NCBI GenBank assembly: GCA_004794655.1
Contig: SMMW01000585.1
Location: forward strand, 18,501-82,500
Source: Marisa cornuarietis
Taxonomy: Eukaryota > Mollusca > Gastropoda > Architaenioglossa > Ampullariidae
Direction: 5' to 3'
DNA length: 64,000 nucleotides
Of the stretch, positions 11,816 through 23,583 are shown one piece after another. Position numbers and translations under genes: made by a program. Each line of letters starts with the position of its first letter. The first letter of the stretch is position 1. The notes beneath the pieces were generated by a model. The model was not told the DNA's origin and made no database searches. It worked only from the letters and a program-made list of their open reading frames with translations.

Positions 11816-13739
11816 CTCTGTATAAGTACTTTCCAGCATTTTCTTCAATAGTTGTCATGAAAATGTTTAGAAATCTACTTAATCAGTGCTTCAACGTACT
11901 CAACTGTGATCTGCTTTGAAAAAAAGGAAGATAATAAGGCCAAAGCTATAGCCCCAGCACCTTTTCACATTTTTTATCAATGCTCTTCTGGGATTATTCC
12001 CCCATAACTCGAAATTTAGAGAAAAAGTCACGTGTAAAGCTTATCACATTCTCCAGATAGGCAGCCTTACACTAGTGTGCTTGATTACTACCATCAACTA
12101 CTGCGCATTTCTCGCATTTCTTTGGAAAAGAAATTCGATAATGGGTCGATTTGTCCTTCCTCGGTGCCCCTTTAAAAAATAGTTGATCTTCAAATGATTG
12201 TCGTTACTTCTCCAATTTTTCCAGGAAATCCCGAGCGCTAGATTTTTCCTCGACTATTTTTCTCTTCATTTTAGACACGAAAATCTTTTCAGGATCTACA
12301 AAAATAAAAATCAAAATAAATCAGTCACGGAAAACCAAAACTTCTGCTTTCAGAGAATCATAGCCCTTGAGAATTCCACAAACGTTTACTGAGATGACTA
12401 TTAATTTCTGTTTGTTTCCATGACTCTAGCTCTGTGGTTTGAAGCGCAAGACTCTGAACAGCAGGCGGGGGGTAGCCCACGACAACCAGCCTCATCTGCG
12501 AGACACGTCGGTACTGTCAGACTGACTTCATCACCAACTACTTCATGCGTGAAAGCTTTAGCAGACGAAGCGACTCCTGGGCAACTGATGTAGACAACAT
12601 TGCTCGCACATTATTCCAAGGACTTACACGGAAATGACCCTCTAAGCAGTTTTGAAGAAGCAATCTTTGTCATGCCTACTAAATAAGTCCCAGTTTGTAT
12701 GCACCCCAAGCCGGTCATTCTTCTTTTGTTTCACAACCAGAAAGCAAAAATGAACTAATCAAATCGCGTTAAAATTGTTCTAATATTTTTCTCAGCCTTT
12801 TAAATCAGAGGTCGCATAGTACTATTACCAATAAAAAGTAATAAGAGCCAGTCGAAAAGCTACATCTTTCTTAACAAAGCCATTAACAGCTGAAATTGGT
12901 GAAAAATTTATTTATCTAAAGTGTTTCTGTCTTCTGGTGCATATTCCTTTTTCAAACGTACATGAATAGCCTACAAGGCCTGCTGTTCTTGGATGATTAT
13001 GATGCGTGCCTCCCATCAAATAATGGGACGAGAAATGTTGAAGCTGGAATAAAATAGGAGTTTGCAAGGGTGAGAATTTTCAGTCATCTATTTTAAACGA
13101 CTGGAGAGTATCAAAAACGTAGAATTTAAAAGGAAGGCTTCGAATCAGGTTTTTTGCACACCCAATTTCGTTTCTCCAATTTCTTTGTTTAAATGAAATT
13201 TCTTCTTCCCTCGAGAATGTTCTATTGGGCTCTATTGCAGTCCCTCAAATTACTCAGTCAGAGGCAGACAGTCTGCGCGCAAAATTATTCCTCCATTTCT
13301 TCGTCTGTATTCTTTCGTTCGAACTTTTGGGCAGCGGTATAAAACTGGAAACAAGCGAGTCATACAAATAAAACAAAAGAAATAATAAGCGACCGAAATT
13401 TACTGAGGGTGCAACCTATTATTTGGGAAAGAAATCGAGTTTAAAAACATTGATGACCACGAGGAGATGACTTTAAGAACAAGAAAACGTTTTGACTTAT
13501 TAAATTGGATATGGAGACGCCTACATTTTCACAGCTTAAAGCCACGGAAAGCAATATACCTAGAATGTAAAAGAAATTTTCAGGAAGTTATACTCACATA
13601 AGAGCACATCTACACATGTTCACAGACACTAACACATTTTCCACATATAAACAAGTGTTTCATTCACATTTTACGTCTTCAACTACACATGCATGGAAAC
13701 TCGTAAACTAAGAGTAATGAGTCGCAGTACTGACTGATC
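11816..13739. other. Mostly unannotated; weak tRNA-like patch at 12424-12490
   Basis: The patch reads TAGCTCTGTGGTTTGAAGCG, which resembles a polymerase III A-box, followed about 30 bases later by GGGGGTAGCCC in the position of a B-box. It is too diverged to call a tRNA or a SINE. The rest is AT-rich without recognised elements. Confidence 0.4.
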
Positions 13740-13740
13740 T

Positions 13741-13856
<116 letters not shown>

Positions 13857-13934
13857 TGGTGTATGTTTAGTCATCGTCTCTCTATCATTTACCTAACCGT
13901 CTCTGCAAGGAACCAAAGTACTCCAAGCCTGATA

Positions 13935-14215
13935 AGGTCACATCAGTTTATGGCAGATGCGCCTGCAGTCTTTCTAATCCAACTGCAGAGATGCTGGTCC
14001 CCTGACAGCGGGGACTTGCCGCCGGTAACTGACCTGCACCGAGACAAGCCCCCCCCCAGCCCCACCCCCCCAACCCCCGGGCAGGGATCAGGTGTTAGCC
14101 CTGCCACGGATTCTTCAGCCCGTGTTTCCTTCAAAGGTGCTCAGCCAAATCGGGACTCGACCTCAGGCAAAAACCACTGGAATTCTGGTTTTGGATCCCA
14201 TTACAGGATAATAGA
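13935..14215 (-). repeat. GC-rich SINE-like segment (weak)
   Basis: On the minus strand the segment carries AGGTCGAGTCCCG (plus positions 14152-14164), a good B-box match. A CAGTGGTT sequence lies upstream but too close for normal tRNA spacing. The block is markedly more GC-rich than its surroundings and contains long C runs. It could be a rearranged tRNA-derived SINE or another repeat. Confidence 0.35.
14049..14078 (-). other. G-quadruplex motif on the minus strand
   Basis: The plus strand reads C9-AG-C4-A-C7-AA-C5. The minus strand therefore has four G runs of 5, 7, 4 and 9 with loops of 2, 1 and 2 bases, a textbook intramolecular G-quadruplex motif. It may stall polymerases and may also reduce assembly accuracy here. 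Confidence 0.85.
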
Positions 14216-15786
14216 ATAATCACTATAATATCCGTCACCATTCATTTACCATACCAGCTATTTCTTTCTTTTGCCTGTAAGGGAACTGCTGGCTCTCGCT
14301 GGAAGTACCAGACAGGATCCCGTTTTCAGCTATTGCTGACACTAGAATACGATATTCAAGTGCTGTCTATAGATTTCATTGCCCTTTTCGTAGACCGTCT
14401 TAGATGTATAAAAACCTGCTGGTGCCCTTGTAAGAAGTTTTAAATAAATGCCAAATATTTTAAAAACAATTACGGGCCAACAATGTGCCCGCTGGATTTA
14501 GAAACAGTCAATGCCCCGAAACGAAGTTAGAAAAAAACGAGTCTAGATCTTTGAGTAAAGGTATTATGTTCTTTTATACAACATCTACAACACACTGATG
14601 TTCAAAAGCTGTACATGCCTTACGATAAGTTGGCGATATGAGTCAGTACCAAGTTCTAGAGTAGTCAGCAAAAGCAATAGTCAGTAAAGGCAAATTAAAA
14701 CCCAAAATAAAAAAAAATGAAGTAGGCTTTAAGTAAAATATACAACTGACTGCAGTGTGTTATATCTTTGGGAAAATGTTGCGCATGTTGCAAGTGCCTG
14801 TAACCACTGTCTAGACCACCGACTGGGAGAATATCCAGAAGGGTAAAAAACTAGAACTGTCAGGAAGAGTAATTAGATAGAGTGTTTATTTGAAAGATGT
14901 CCTAAGAATTGTAGAAAGCCTTTGTCGACGGCAAAAACAGTGAGGGGCAGACAGCAGCATTTCAGTTTAATGAAGGGATCCAAGACATCAAAGGGCTTCG
15001 CATTTGACCGTTGTAATCTGATCAAAATATGACGAAAGGATTTATTAAAATTGATTAAGATAATTCTTTCTTGTGTGCTAAAATTCATGCTCAGGATGTC
15101 TCAAAATAGCTCATTTTTTGGTACTGGAATTTGGCATTACATTGCCATGGATGAGAATCGTTTTCCATTTCTAACAACTGTTCTCAGATATTCTTTATTT
15201 TGGCTCAGGTGAGAAGTATTAGCAGAAAGAGCTGTGAAAAGTAGAAGGAAAAACTGAGTGGAAAATGGAGGAAATTTTGTGTGAGCACTTTGACATCAGG
15301 CCAAACTTCTTTTTTTCCCCTACAGTAATCAGAAACTAAATATTCGAATGCAAAAAAAACGCCATGAAAAGGATGAGAAGGTGTTCATTTCGCTGCCAGA
15401 TTAGTAGCTCGGAATTGACGTTGCACCTGCAAGAAGGGACAAATCATTAATACAGATGTAATATAGCGCAGCCGACACAATCTACTCTACAAATCAAGAT
15501 ACAGGCCTTCATGCAGCTGACATAGAATCTCTTTGTTATGTGGTAAAATGGCCTACTGTCAGTATTGATTCACAGGCCACCAGAATGTTGAAAACAAGTG
15601 TTTGAAGTGAGACTTTCCATTTTATTTCCCTTTCTGTAGTAAGTGCTGGCTGCAAACCACTTCTTTTCTGCACGGTGTTTATTGTGTAAAGAAAGGAAAT
15701 TCTGTTATTGCGTTGTTATTACTGGTAGATATCAAACTCACCTAATTTTTAAAGTACAAGATACTTTTTTTCTTGTCTTTACCTGG
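14216..15786. other. Unannotated stretch
   Basis: AT-rich sequence without recognised repeat, MITE ends or RT motifs. Confidence 0.55.
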
Positions 15787-15870
15787 GTTTCCCCCCACCA
15801 TCTCTCTCTTCTTTTTATTCCTCTCACTTCTTTTCTCTCTCTCTCTCTCCTTCCTCTTTCTCTCATCTAC
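15787..15870 (+). repeat. Polypyrimidine tract
   Basis: TC-rich sequence with few purines, centred on a CT run at about 15833-15850. Long homopyrimidine tracts can adopt triplex structures. The serine/leucine-rich frames here are translations of the tract. Confidence 0.8.
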
Positions 15871-17095
15871 GTATAGACAACTGCCAATGTGCTACAATAT
15901 TATGATCACTACCTCTGATAGTTTTCGGTCAACTTTTCATCTTATTGTTTCTTGTATTCTTTAAATTATAGTACTCTACTCTTGTCGTTAACTATATTTC
16001 TTATTCATTAGGGTGTACAAATCTCATTGCCACCTTATTACCATTGTCGTTGTCTCTGTTTCTCTAGCAATGGGTGCGTGGCAGTGACAGCATATAAACT
16101 GTCACCGCCCGTCATGCTCGACAACAAATAAATGTCGGCAAATCTGAGTAGGTAAACAAAAAAACAAACAAACAAACAAAATTTAAAAAGCCAAAACAAA
16201 AACAAACAATAAAAACCATACAAAAAATCTAAAACTTTTTCTAGAGATTTCTGTAAACAGTCGCCTGTTAACTCCTCTAACCGTAGTATGACTATCGTCT
16301 GTGGTGATACCTCCATGCACGTGGGCCCAGGCTGGGGCAGTGCGGGGCAAGCGAGGAGAGATGTGAGGCGAGAAGCAGCCGACGACTTAATCTCAGGCTT
16401 CACCTCCGTACTCGTAGCGACAATAATGAAAGCAGGGCCTCTTTTCACTGCTTTTCAGCATCTTCCTACGAACTAATACCTTTTGGGAGGCCAGGATTGA
16501 TATCTGGACTAGATGAATACCTGCAGTGCATATGAGATCAGCTTGGTGCCAGACGCACTTCTGCAGTTCTCAGCATGTAGCTACATGATCAAAGAACGTG
16601 TTTATCAGATTTCTGAACCTCCCCGCTATTTTTGTAATCGTCTTTCTTGCTGTTCTTTGTCAAAGTGCAAGCCTAGCCCGACCCTTTTGATTCTGTTTGT
16701 GTTGGAAAGCGACGTAAACTCAACCAGATAACAAAGACGCATCAACCTCTTGTCAATGCAACGCCTCCTAGCGGCCGCTTGGCGCAAAGCTGCTTTCTAC
16801 ATCATCTATGCTCCATTGGGTGCTTTAGTCTTCTGTAGTTTTCGTCGTCACTGCTAGAGGGCACGCGAACTAGCTGTAACTTCTCTACCCACGTCTTCTG
16901 TCCTTTCTCTTGGCATCTGAAGTGGACGTCATGCTTCTTGCTTTTGGTGAACAGACGGCAGATGAGGATTCCCAAAGCAAAAGCTTAGGTTAATGATGAC
17001 GAATGCACTGATTTGGTGAGTCATAAAGTTTCCAGATCTTTCCCATCAATTACCTGATTACCTTCATGAAAGGTCGCATTTTTCTGAAAGAGCGC
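15871..17095. other. Unannotated stretch with a CAAA run
   Basis: A short CAAA array lies at about 16155-16181, followed by more A-rich sequence. The 136-codon minus frame at 16038-16448 crosses it and shows no domain. Confidence 0.55.
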
Positions 17096-17097
17096 AA

Positions 17098-17129
<32 letters not shown>
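17096..17129. repeat. AAAG tetranucleotide run
   Basis: About eight AAAG units. The SFFLSFFL frame on the other strand is its translation. Confidence 0.95.
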
Positions 17130-18174
17130 CTGCAGCATTGAGCTGCTTCTAAAGATTCAGCTTTGCATAACCATAACGGAATGAGTTCTTGGAGCATGTT
17201 CAATGCCTGGACATAAGTTTGCTGAAGCCAATGGGCAGTTCTCTCGTTTCAGCTCTAAGAGACAGAGAGCCATACAATACCTCCCACAATACCTCCCAGT
17301 CTGCACATAAATGTAAAGTGAATGCACTCACGTATGCATAACAGCTCCCAAACATGCGCACGCACATTCCTTTGGACACACGTACACACAGCATGCACCT
17401 GCATCCTTACGACTTGTGTTTGCAGTGCGAGTCCATTTTTACTTTGCGTAATATACTTTTGGAAACGGGGAAAGAAAAAGAGAATTAAACTGAAATTTTA
17501 TTATGATGTCGAGAGAGAAGGAGAGAAAGAGAGATGGAGATATCTTTTCAGTAAGTATATCGATGCATTCAACTTTTGTAATGGCATGAAATAAAAATCT
17601 TTTGCACAGTGTTCTTTCGAATTTCTACCCTGACCACAACATGAAGATTTTCTCACAAAGACATTAGAAAAAAAACCACTTCACATCTGCAAGAATGTCA
17701 ATACTGGCGCCTGGATTTCCATAGTGATCTGCGCTTACTCTTCTAAGAGTGGCGAGTGGAGATAGATGTCGCAGGAAGGCGTGGCCCGTGACAGACCCAG
17801 GTGACAAGCACTTGCTTTTGTGTGGGCGCTGGTGACAGTGTTGATATACAAGTCGTGTAAGGGGGGGGGGCTCCCCCCCGGCCACCGTACGCCTTTTCCA
17901 GCAGCAGGTCGAAAAACAGATCGGCATCTCATCCGCTCAGGTTTTGCAAGATGGATACATGATACATGGTCAAATCCTTTAAAACCGACAGATGGCCACA
18001 AAAGAAAGAGATATGCGAGGGTACAAACTGTCCTCACGAACTCGTGATCTCGTGCAATATGCTTTTATCCAAATTGGCGTTCTGCGTCACTCGCTTTTAT
18101 TTGTCATGATGCTGATTGGCTCCTTCCTGCTTCCGCTATTCTAGAAGGACTTAGCGAGCTACAGCTACGGAAAC
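17130..18174. other. Unannotated stretch with a G10/C7 palindrome
   Basis: The only structured feature is at 17861-17879: ten G, then CT, then seven C, a self-complementary G-run/C-run. The rest holds no recognised element. Confidence 0.55.
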
Positions 18175-18194
18175 TCTCTCTCTCTCTGTTCGTG

Positions 18195-18254
<60 letters not shown>

Positions 18255-18265
18255 CGCGCGCGCGC
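18175..18265. repeat. Compound CT / GT / CG microsatellite
   Basis: CT units to about 18187, GT units from about 18192 to 18246, then about nine CG units (18247-18264). Adjacent GT and CG alternating purine-pyrimidine tracts are the classical Z-DNA-forming sequence. Confidence 0.95.
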
Positions 18266-18464
18266 TCGCGTGCATGTATGGGGTTTATGTTATCTTCTTT
18301 ATCTAGAATAGAACTTGATCTTCACGCCAGATAATAATGTTTTGAGGTCCGTTTATTGAGTGCCAATATCTGTGACACTAGCAAGTTTGACAGTGTTTTT
18401 ATATTAACATCATTTAAAAACGTTTAAGTAGGGTTGACTGTCTTTTTTTTACCATCATGTAAAA

Positions 18465-18618
18465 ACGTTCGTCCACAGTTGTCTATGTTAGAACGACCTT
18501 TAATACGCCACAGGTAATGTCCCATGGTTAGTCAGATATCTGGGAATGTTTGACCCTGACCAGTAGAACATTTTGTTCAGAGAAATGCGGCTATGCAATC
18601 TCCAGTTGCTGACTATAA
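18465..18618 (+). repeat. Left terminal inverted repeat of the 1.07-kb element
   Basis: Pairs with 19388-19536. The best preserved block is the roughly 30 bases around TGTTTGACCCTGACCAGTAG near 18550-18569. Just outside the arm, a segment at about 18407-18426 (CATCATTTAAAAACGTT) is nearly repeated at 18453-18469, a small local duplication. Confidence 0.8.
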
Positions 18619-19387
18619 TTACCATGAATTATATCATTTATAAAGGTTATACACGTGCATAATGCACTTCCTCTTCTGCAGTTCAAAAAATGCAGGCTTG
18701 AAGCTAGGAAAGGAAACTGAAGAAATTGTGTCTTAATGGAAGAAGTCATAACAGAAGAAACATTTCCGTTCTCACTATTTCTCCTCTTAAGGATGAAGAC
18801 TACCTCATCAAACACTATGCCATCATTTCATAGTTGTTTCTTCACTAGAGGCAGAAAAGTGCACCCAAATTCTCCTACAGTTGTTTACTGGAGATATTTA
18901 ATGTGGGGGCATTCTAGTTTCTAACACGCAGGCTTATTACAAGTAGAATGTACTGTCTATGGTGTTTGCACGGTAGAAACAATGACTAAGAAACGGTCCG
19001 TCATTTCCTTGTACAGCAGATCGGAGGTCAGAGGATTTTTATTAATAATTATATTTACAATGCAATTGTTTGCAAGAAAAGAAACAAAAAAATATGTTAC
19101 TAAAACATCTTGATACAAGAAGCTTAAATACGATCAGGATGTACGATAACAATCTCAGCTTAAAAGTCAGTACTTCCGTTCCTGAGAACATGATCTAGAG
19201 ATCTTCTCAGCAAGTTAAATAATTGCAGAAATAAGCAGTTCCCCGACAAAAAGATGTTTGACAAAAAGGAATATTGCTAATAATGTTCACCTACATTGTG
19301 CCTTCACGTTATTACTTTGCCACGAGACGCAGAACCAATCACTATGTAGCTTCAGTCTGATACTAATGCTGGAGGTAAGTCCACATT

Positions 19388-19536
19388 TACAGTCAGCAAC
19401 TGGAGATTATATGGTTGCACTTCTCTAAAAAAAAGTTCTACTGGTCAGGGTCAAACATTCTCAGATATCTGTCTAACCGTGGGACATGATCTGTGACATA
19501 TTAAGGGTTCTTACGCGGACACCTGTAGACGAACGT
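19388..19536 (-). repeat. Right terminal inverted repeat of the 1.07-kb element
   Basis: Inverted partner of 18465-18618, with its outermost matching base pairs at GACGAACGT (19530-19536). Confidence 0.8.
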
Positions 19537-21618
19537 CAGACCGGATCAAAACATTAATTAATATTTTTCCGAAGAAGGGACAGGGCCTTTAGGGACTCCC
19601 AAACCGGGCACATAGCATGGACTATTTGTATGTGCTTTGAAGTCACATAAACATTTGACAGCACAGCAGCAGACTCCACAATGCACCGTTGGGATGTCCA
19701 TCCTTTATCATCGTCTTGACTTTCTCTTATCGACTAACCCCCATGGAGTAGAGACAAGAAACTCTTGTGTAGACCCATCCTCTCACTCTCATTTTACTCA
19801 AGACAGGCCTGGAGGGTCCCGAGGTCATTGTATCCGCACCCCTACTCAGAAAGATAGGAGACCAGACAGCCTGAGTTATACCGTGAGTACATTTTCATTC
19901 TTCCCACAGACTCGTCTCTTCTCTTCAGTACTTAGCAGGCTTTCTGAGTCTGTTAGAAAAGACGTGCAGGCCTTGTGTGGAATACAGAAATATGAACACT
20001 GTTAAGAACCCGTGGTCTATGCAGTCCATTTTCCTGATACTCTTCCTTTAGTCTTCGATGACTGATGACTCCTGGAACTAAAAGAACAATTTGACAAAGT
20101 GTGTGAAGGGAGAGAGAGAGAAATTTTGTTTTGTGCGTTGCCTGTCAGTTAAAGTGGCAGTCGGAGAGATTTGTTATTGGCACAGAGCTCCTGCACCCTT
20201 TACACTCTTCTCTTAATTCCTTTCTCTGCCCTCAGATCTTATAGATGAACTGATTAACTCTCTCTATCTCTATATTTTATCATTTAAGGAAATATTTTGA
20301 TGCCTTCCACAAAGAAAGAAGGTAAAAAAACGAAAAAAATCAGGAAAGACTTGTGTAGACCTAAGCTGTGCTCGAGAGAGTTTTAGTGGTAACATGCAAA
20401 GAACGACAAAAAAGACAAGAAAGCGAGGAAGATTTGCAAGTTTCCAAAAGACCTGTTCAAACCTGAAAAGAAAATACTCGACATGGCTTATTTTTATGTC
20501 TGCCATGTCCCGCGCCTAATTATCATTATTTCAGGGCAAGTCTTCTGACATGAGACTCGGCAATAGGAGGAGACTGTCAATGCCCTCAGACCGCCAAGAC
20601 CATAACAACACGAATGATGAAGCAGCAATGCCGTTGTTGTGGACGGATCGAAGGCAACCAAGTTATCGCGGTGAATATTACAAAGGCGATTCGTGCACAG
20701 GCGCGCGATTGATTTTATACACGCGAGAAGCACAAGAGTGCGGTCACAGCTAATACCAGAGGGCGCTACCAGCATGCGAGGGGACCAACGGAAGTCTCTT
20801 TATTCCCCTTGACGACAGTCTTATGTAAGCTGTCCATAGCAGTGAAGCCGAAGAAGTAGTTTGTGTCCATTATACTGGGCATACAAGTAAGGTCGGGGAT
20901 AACTGACCTTACAGCTGCGCGTGAATGTATAAGTTTGGTTTTTAGTTATATCTACAAGCGCCATCTTGTGGGTATTTGATCAGGTTTTGTCCTGTCTGTA
21001 GATATCAAAATGGAAACACAGATGACGTGTAATTTTCAGCTTGATTGTTTATCTTGACGTCGTCCTTTGTTATATCATGAATAATTGATGACATGACTGA
21101 TGACGATGATAACGTACCAAGAGTCGCAGAAGCAGCAGCAGTGGCAGTAAGGGTAAAGGATTTGCAATCTTTTGTAGTGAGACATTCTGGCACAAGATCA
21201 TGTGTGTCACGTGATGACTGTGTGTAGACTTCACAAGCATCTCCTGTCAGGCGGCAGGACGTCCTGTCTCGTCATCGTCTTCACCAGCTCATGACTCTTA
21301 CAGCGACCCCTGTGGTGTAGTGTTAATGCCACCCTTACTGTGACGGGGGATCACGACACCATGCGGGTGCTTTGGTATGACCATGATATAAGGGATGACC
21401 ACAATGCAAGGTATAAAAAGTATAAGGTATGGTCCAAACAAGGAACAGAGCAAAGGGAACGCGACAGACGCAGTAACACACAGTAACACGCATACGAAGC
21501 TCGAGGTAAAGTCAAGCAGCCCAAGACACCGCCAAAGGGTAGCCGCCAGTCACTGCAGTTTCCTTCTATAGTTACCTTCTGTTTACATGACTACAAGTAC
21601 TACTCATTTGTATTGATT

Positions 21619-21620
<2 letters not shown>
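19537..21620. other. Unannotated stretch
   Basis: No recognised element. A TGGTGTAGTGTTAATGCC sequence at about 21311 resembles a tRNA A-box but has no acceptable B-box downstream. The 122-codon frame at 19637-20005 lacks any family motif. Confidence 0.5.
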
Positions 21621-21679
<59 letters not shown>

Positions 21680-21758
21680 AATTGATTCTTTATTGCTACA
21701 GGAACTGTGAGATAGAAAAAGAGTGAAATTATTTGGGAGAGATTGTGTGCGTTTGTGT

Positions 21759-21827
<69 letters not shown>
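21621..21827. repeat. Two compound GT/GA microsatellites
   Basis: GT then GA at 21621-21680, about 80 bases of unique sequence, then GA followed by GT at 21760-21827. The order of the two units is reversed in the second block. Confidence 0.95.
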
Positions 21828-21829
<2 letters not shown>

Positions 21830-23113
21830 TTGGGCGCATAAAATGTGTGTGTGCTGCCCGCTCAAACAACTTCGGGAAGCAAGCGATTGAGAGAACCTAA
21901 TGGTTGGCTACCTTCACTCTTACCCCCAGTCCCCAAAAACTAGCGAACACGAAGCTGCATAAGACGATCAGCCCACCACTGCAGCCGTCCGTGGAACCTG
22001 TGTCCTGCTGCCCGCAAGCATCGCTTGGTCCATTACTCAATGTGGAAAACAGCCTCGCGGGACCGAGTGAGAGGACAGACCAAGCGTGAAGATAACCCCG
22101 TGGGGTCACGGCTTGGGTGAGTTGACCTCTCTCAGGACCAAGTGAGGTTTTTTTTTGAGCAGAAATGAGTTTGACAAGGGCACTTTGGAGACTGCGATTA
22201 AGATAAAGGAGGGTCTGGATCTTTAACCTGTCACTTTGATGAAACTGGGCAGTTGAAAGATTAGGCAACGTCCTGTGTGGCTGTCATTCGCCTTTAATGC
22301 TGATTGTCAGCAGCTCGTCTATGTTTAAAGCCCAACACTAAGCTTAATGTTGCTGGCAACTTAGCAAAAAAGACTGTTATTAATTACAGAAATGCGTATT
22401 TGTTTTCTTAACAATCACTACAATTTACCTGAACTCTGACGCCACCAAAACCCGTATGAACAGAACTGCGGAATGCGCATTGCTTGCTCAGACTTTGGTA
22501 ATTAAAACAATTTTTTTAAATTCATCAAAAACAAGTTTGCACTCTGGTTAGCCTTAAACCTAAAATCCTATGTATTTACACGTTGTCGAACACTATGTTT
22601 TTCACATTTTTCTGTTAACCAACTTGCAGCAGTAAGTAACATCTTTCATTTCAAAACTGAAAAAAAGAGAGAAAAACTGTCTTGGAGAAATTAAGTTCAG
22701 AAGCCAACGCGGCTAAAGTAAAGAAACTGCCGTCGCCTGTGTTTTAGCTAACAAACTAGCCTTAGACAATTTCAGATGGCGAGACATTGATGTTCTTTAC
22801 TGAATGCAGATGACATCAACTATTTCCTGTTTGTATATTCTGTGTGTCACTGTAACTGTACACTCTGTCACGCATGATCGACACACTGGTCACATGACAC
22901 AGATGCGCTGATCTGAGATGTCGCAAGTCACTCAATTTGCATGGTTTCTCAGTCTCTCTCTACCACTTTTTAGATATATTCACTGTCCACTCACTTTTGA
23001 TGTCAGACATTATTATATTAGCTTATTAACTTAGTATATTCTTTATTTGTACTTTTCTTCCACTCTCGTATATTAAGAACTGTCATTATCACCGTCTCTC
23101 TCTCCATGTGTGC
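21828..23113. other. Unannotated stretch
   Basis: Nothing recognised before the LINE fragment. The 123-codon minus frame at 21897-22268 has no identifiable domain. Confidence 0.55.
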
Positions 23114-23483
23114 GACCTGTCTGGTAATGAGTCTCTAGATGCTGCAGGTACTAAGGAAGAAATTATAGAAGCTTTACAATCGTTACAAATAAGAAAGCTG
23201 CTGGAACTGATGGATTAATTAGGGGATTCTATAACTTTGCGCTTTCTGATTCATTGTTATTCTTGGTAAAACACTTTAATAAAGTCGTTAAAACAGTACA
23301 GTTTCCACTAGAATGCATCGAGACCGTCATTTAACCTCTTTACAAGAACGGTAACACCAACAATTGTCATGATACTTCATTGTTAAATATACATGGTAAA
23401 TTGTTGGGTTAAATATGATACCCAAGTCTTTAAAATGACTTGAAAAAAATCAGGTTATTGAGGCTGAACAGATTGATTTAATG
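23114..23483 (+). pseudogene. LINE reverse-transcriptase fragment (non-LTR), broken
   Basis: Reading frames on the plus strand give KEEIIEALQSL, then after a one-base shift NKKAAGTDGLIRGFYNFA, FNKVV, FPLECIETVI-stop-PLYKNGNTNN and LLNIHGKLLG. These match the N-terminal half of the RT domain of non-LTR retrotransposons: the KAPGPDG-like box, the P..W..I.P.KKG box and the Y..I.L....K block. Further on comes a frame reading LEKNQVIEAEQIDLM, matching the next conserved block (LEE..VI...Q.GF). At least three stops and frameshifts are present. The fragment ends where a TA/GT array begins, and the endonuclease and catalytic FADD parts are absent. Confidence 0.82.
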
Positions 23484-23488
23484 TTTAT

Positions 23489-23535
23489 ATATATATATAT
23501 AATAATAGATATACTACACACTTTCTCATATATGG

Positions 23536-23582
<47 letters not shown>
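23489..23582. repeat. TA and GT microsatellites
   Basis: A short TA run (about 23487-23502), a 35-base spacer, then a pure GT run at about 23537-23582. They directly abut the broken end of the LINE fragment. Confidence 0.93.

Positions 23583-23583
<1 letters not shown>

Larger units (their letters stand above)
18465..19536. mobile_element. 1.07-kb element with about 150-bp terminal inverted repeats
   Basis: The left arm (18465-18618) and the reverse complement of the right arm (19388-19536) align almost end to end. They start ACGTTCGTC.ACAG, share GGTTAG.CAGATATCTG, then AATGTTTGACCCTGACCAGT, and finish with AATCTCCAGTTGCTGACT. Substitutions and small indels are scattered. The roughly 770-bp interior is unique, AT-rich and lacks a convincing open frame, so this is probably a non-autonomous, foldback-like DNA transposon. 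I see no clear target duplication at either boundary, so the superfamily is unknown. Confidence 0.75.

Noticed and set aside
21305..21365. tRNA-Gly-like sequence
   Set aside because: Only the TGGTGTAGTG A-box resembles a tRNA; no B-box or stems.
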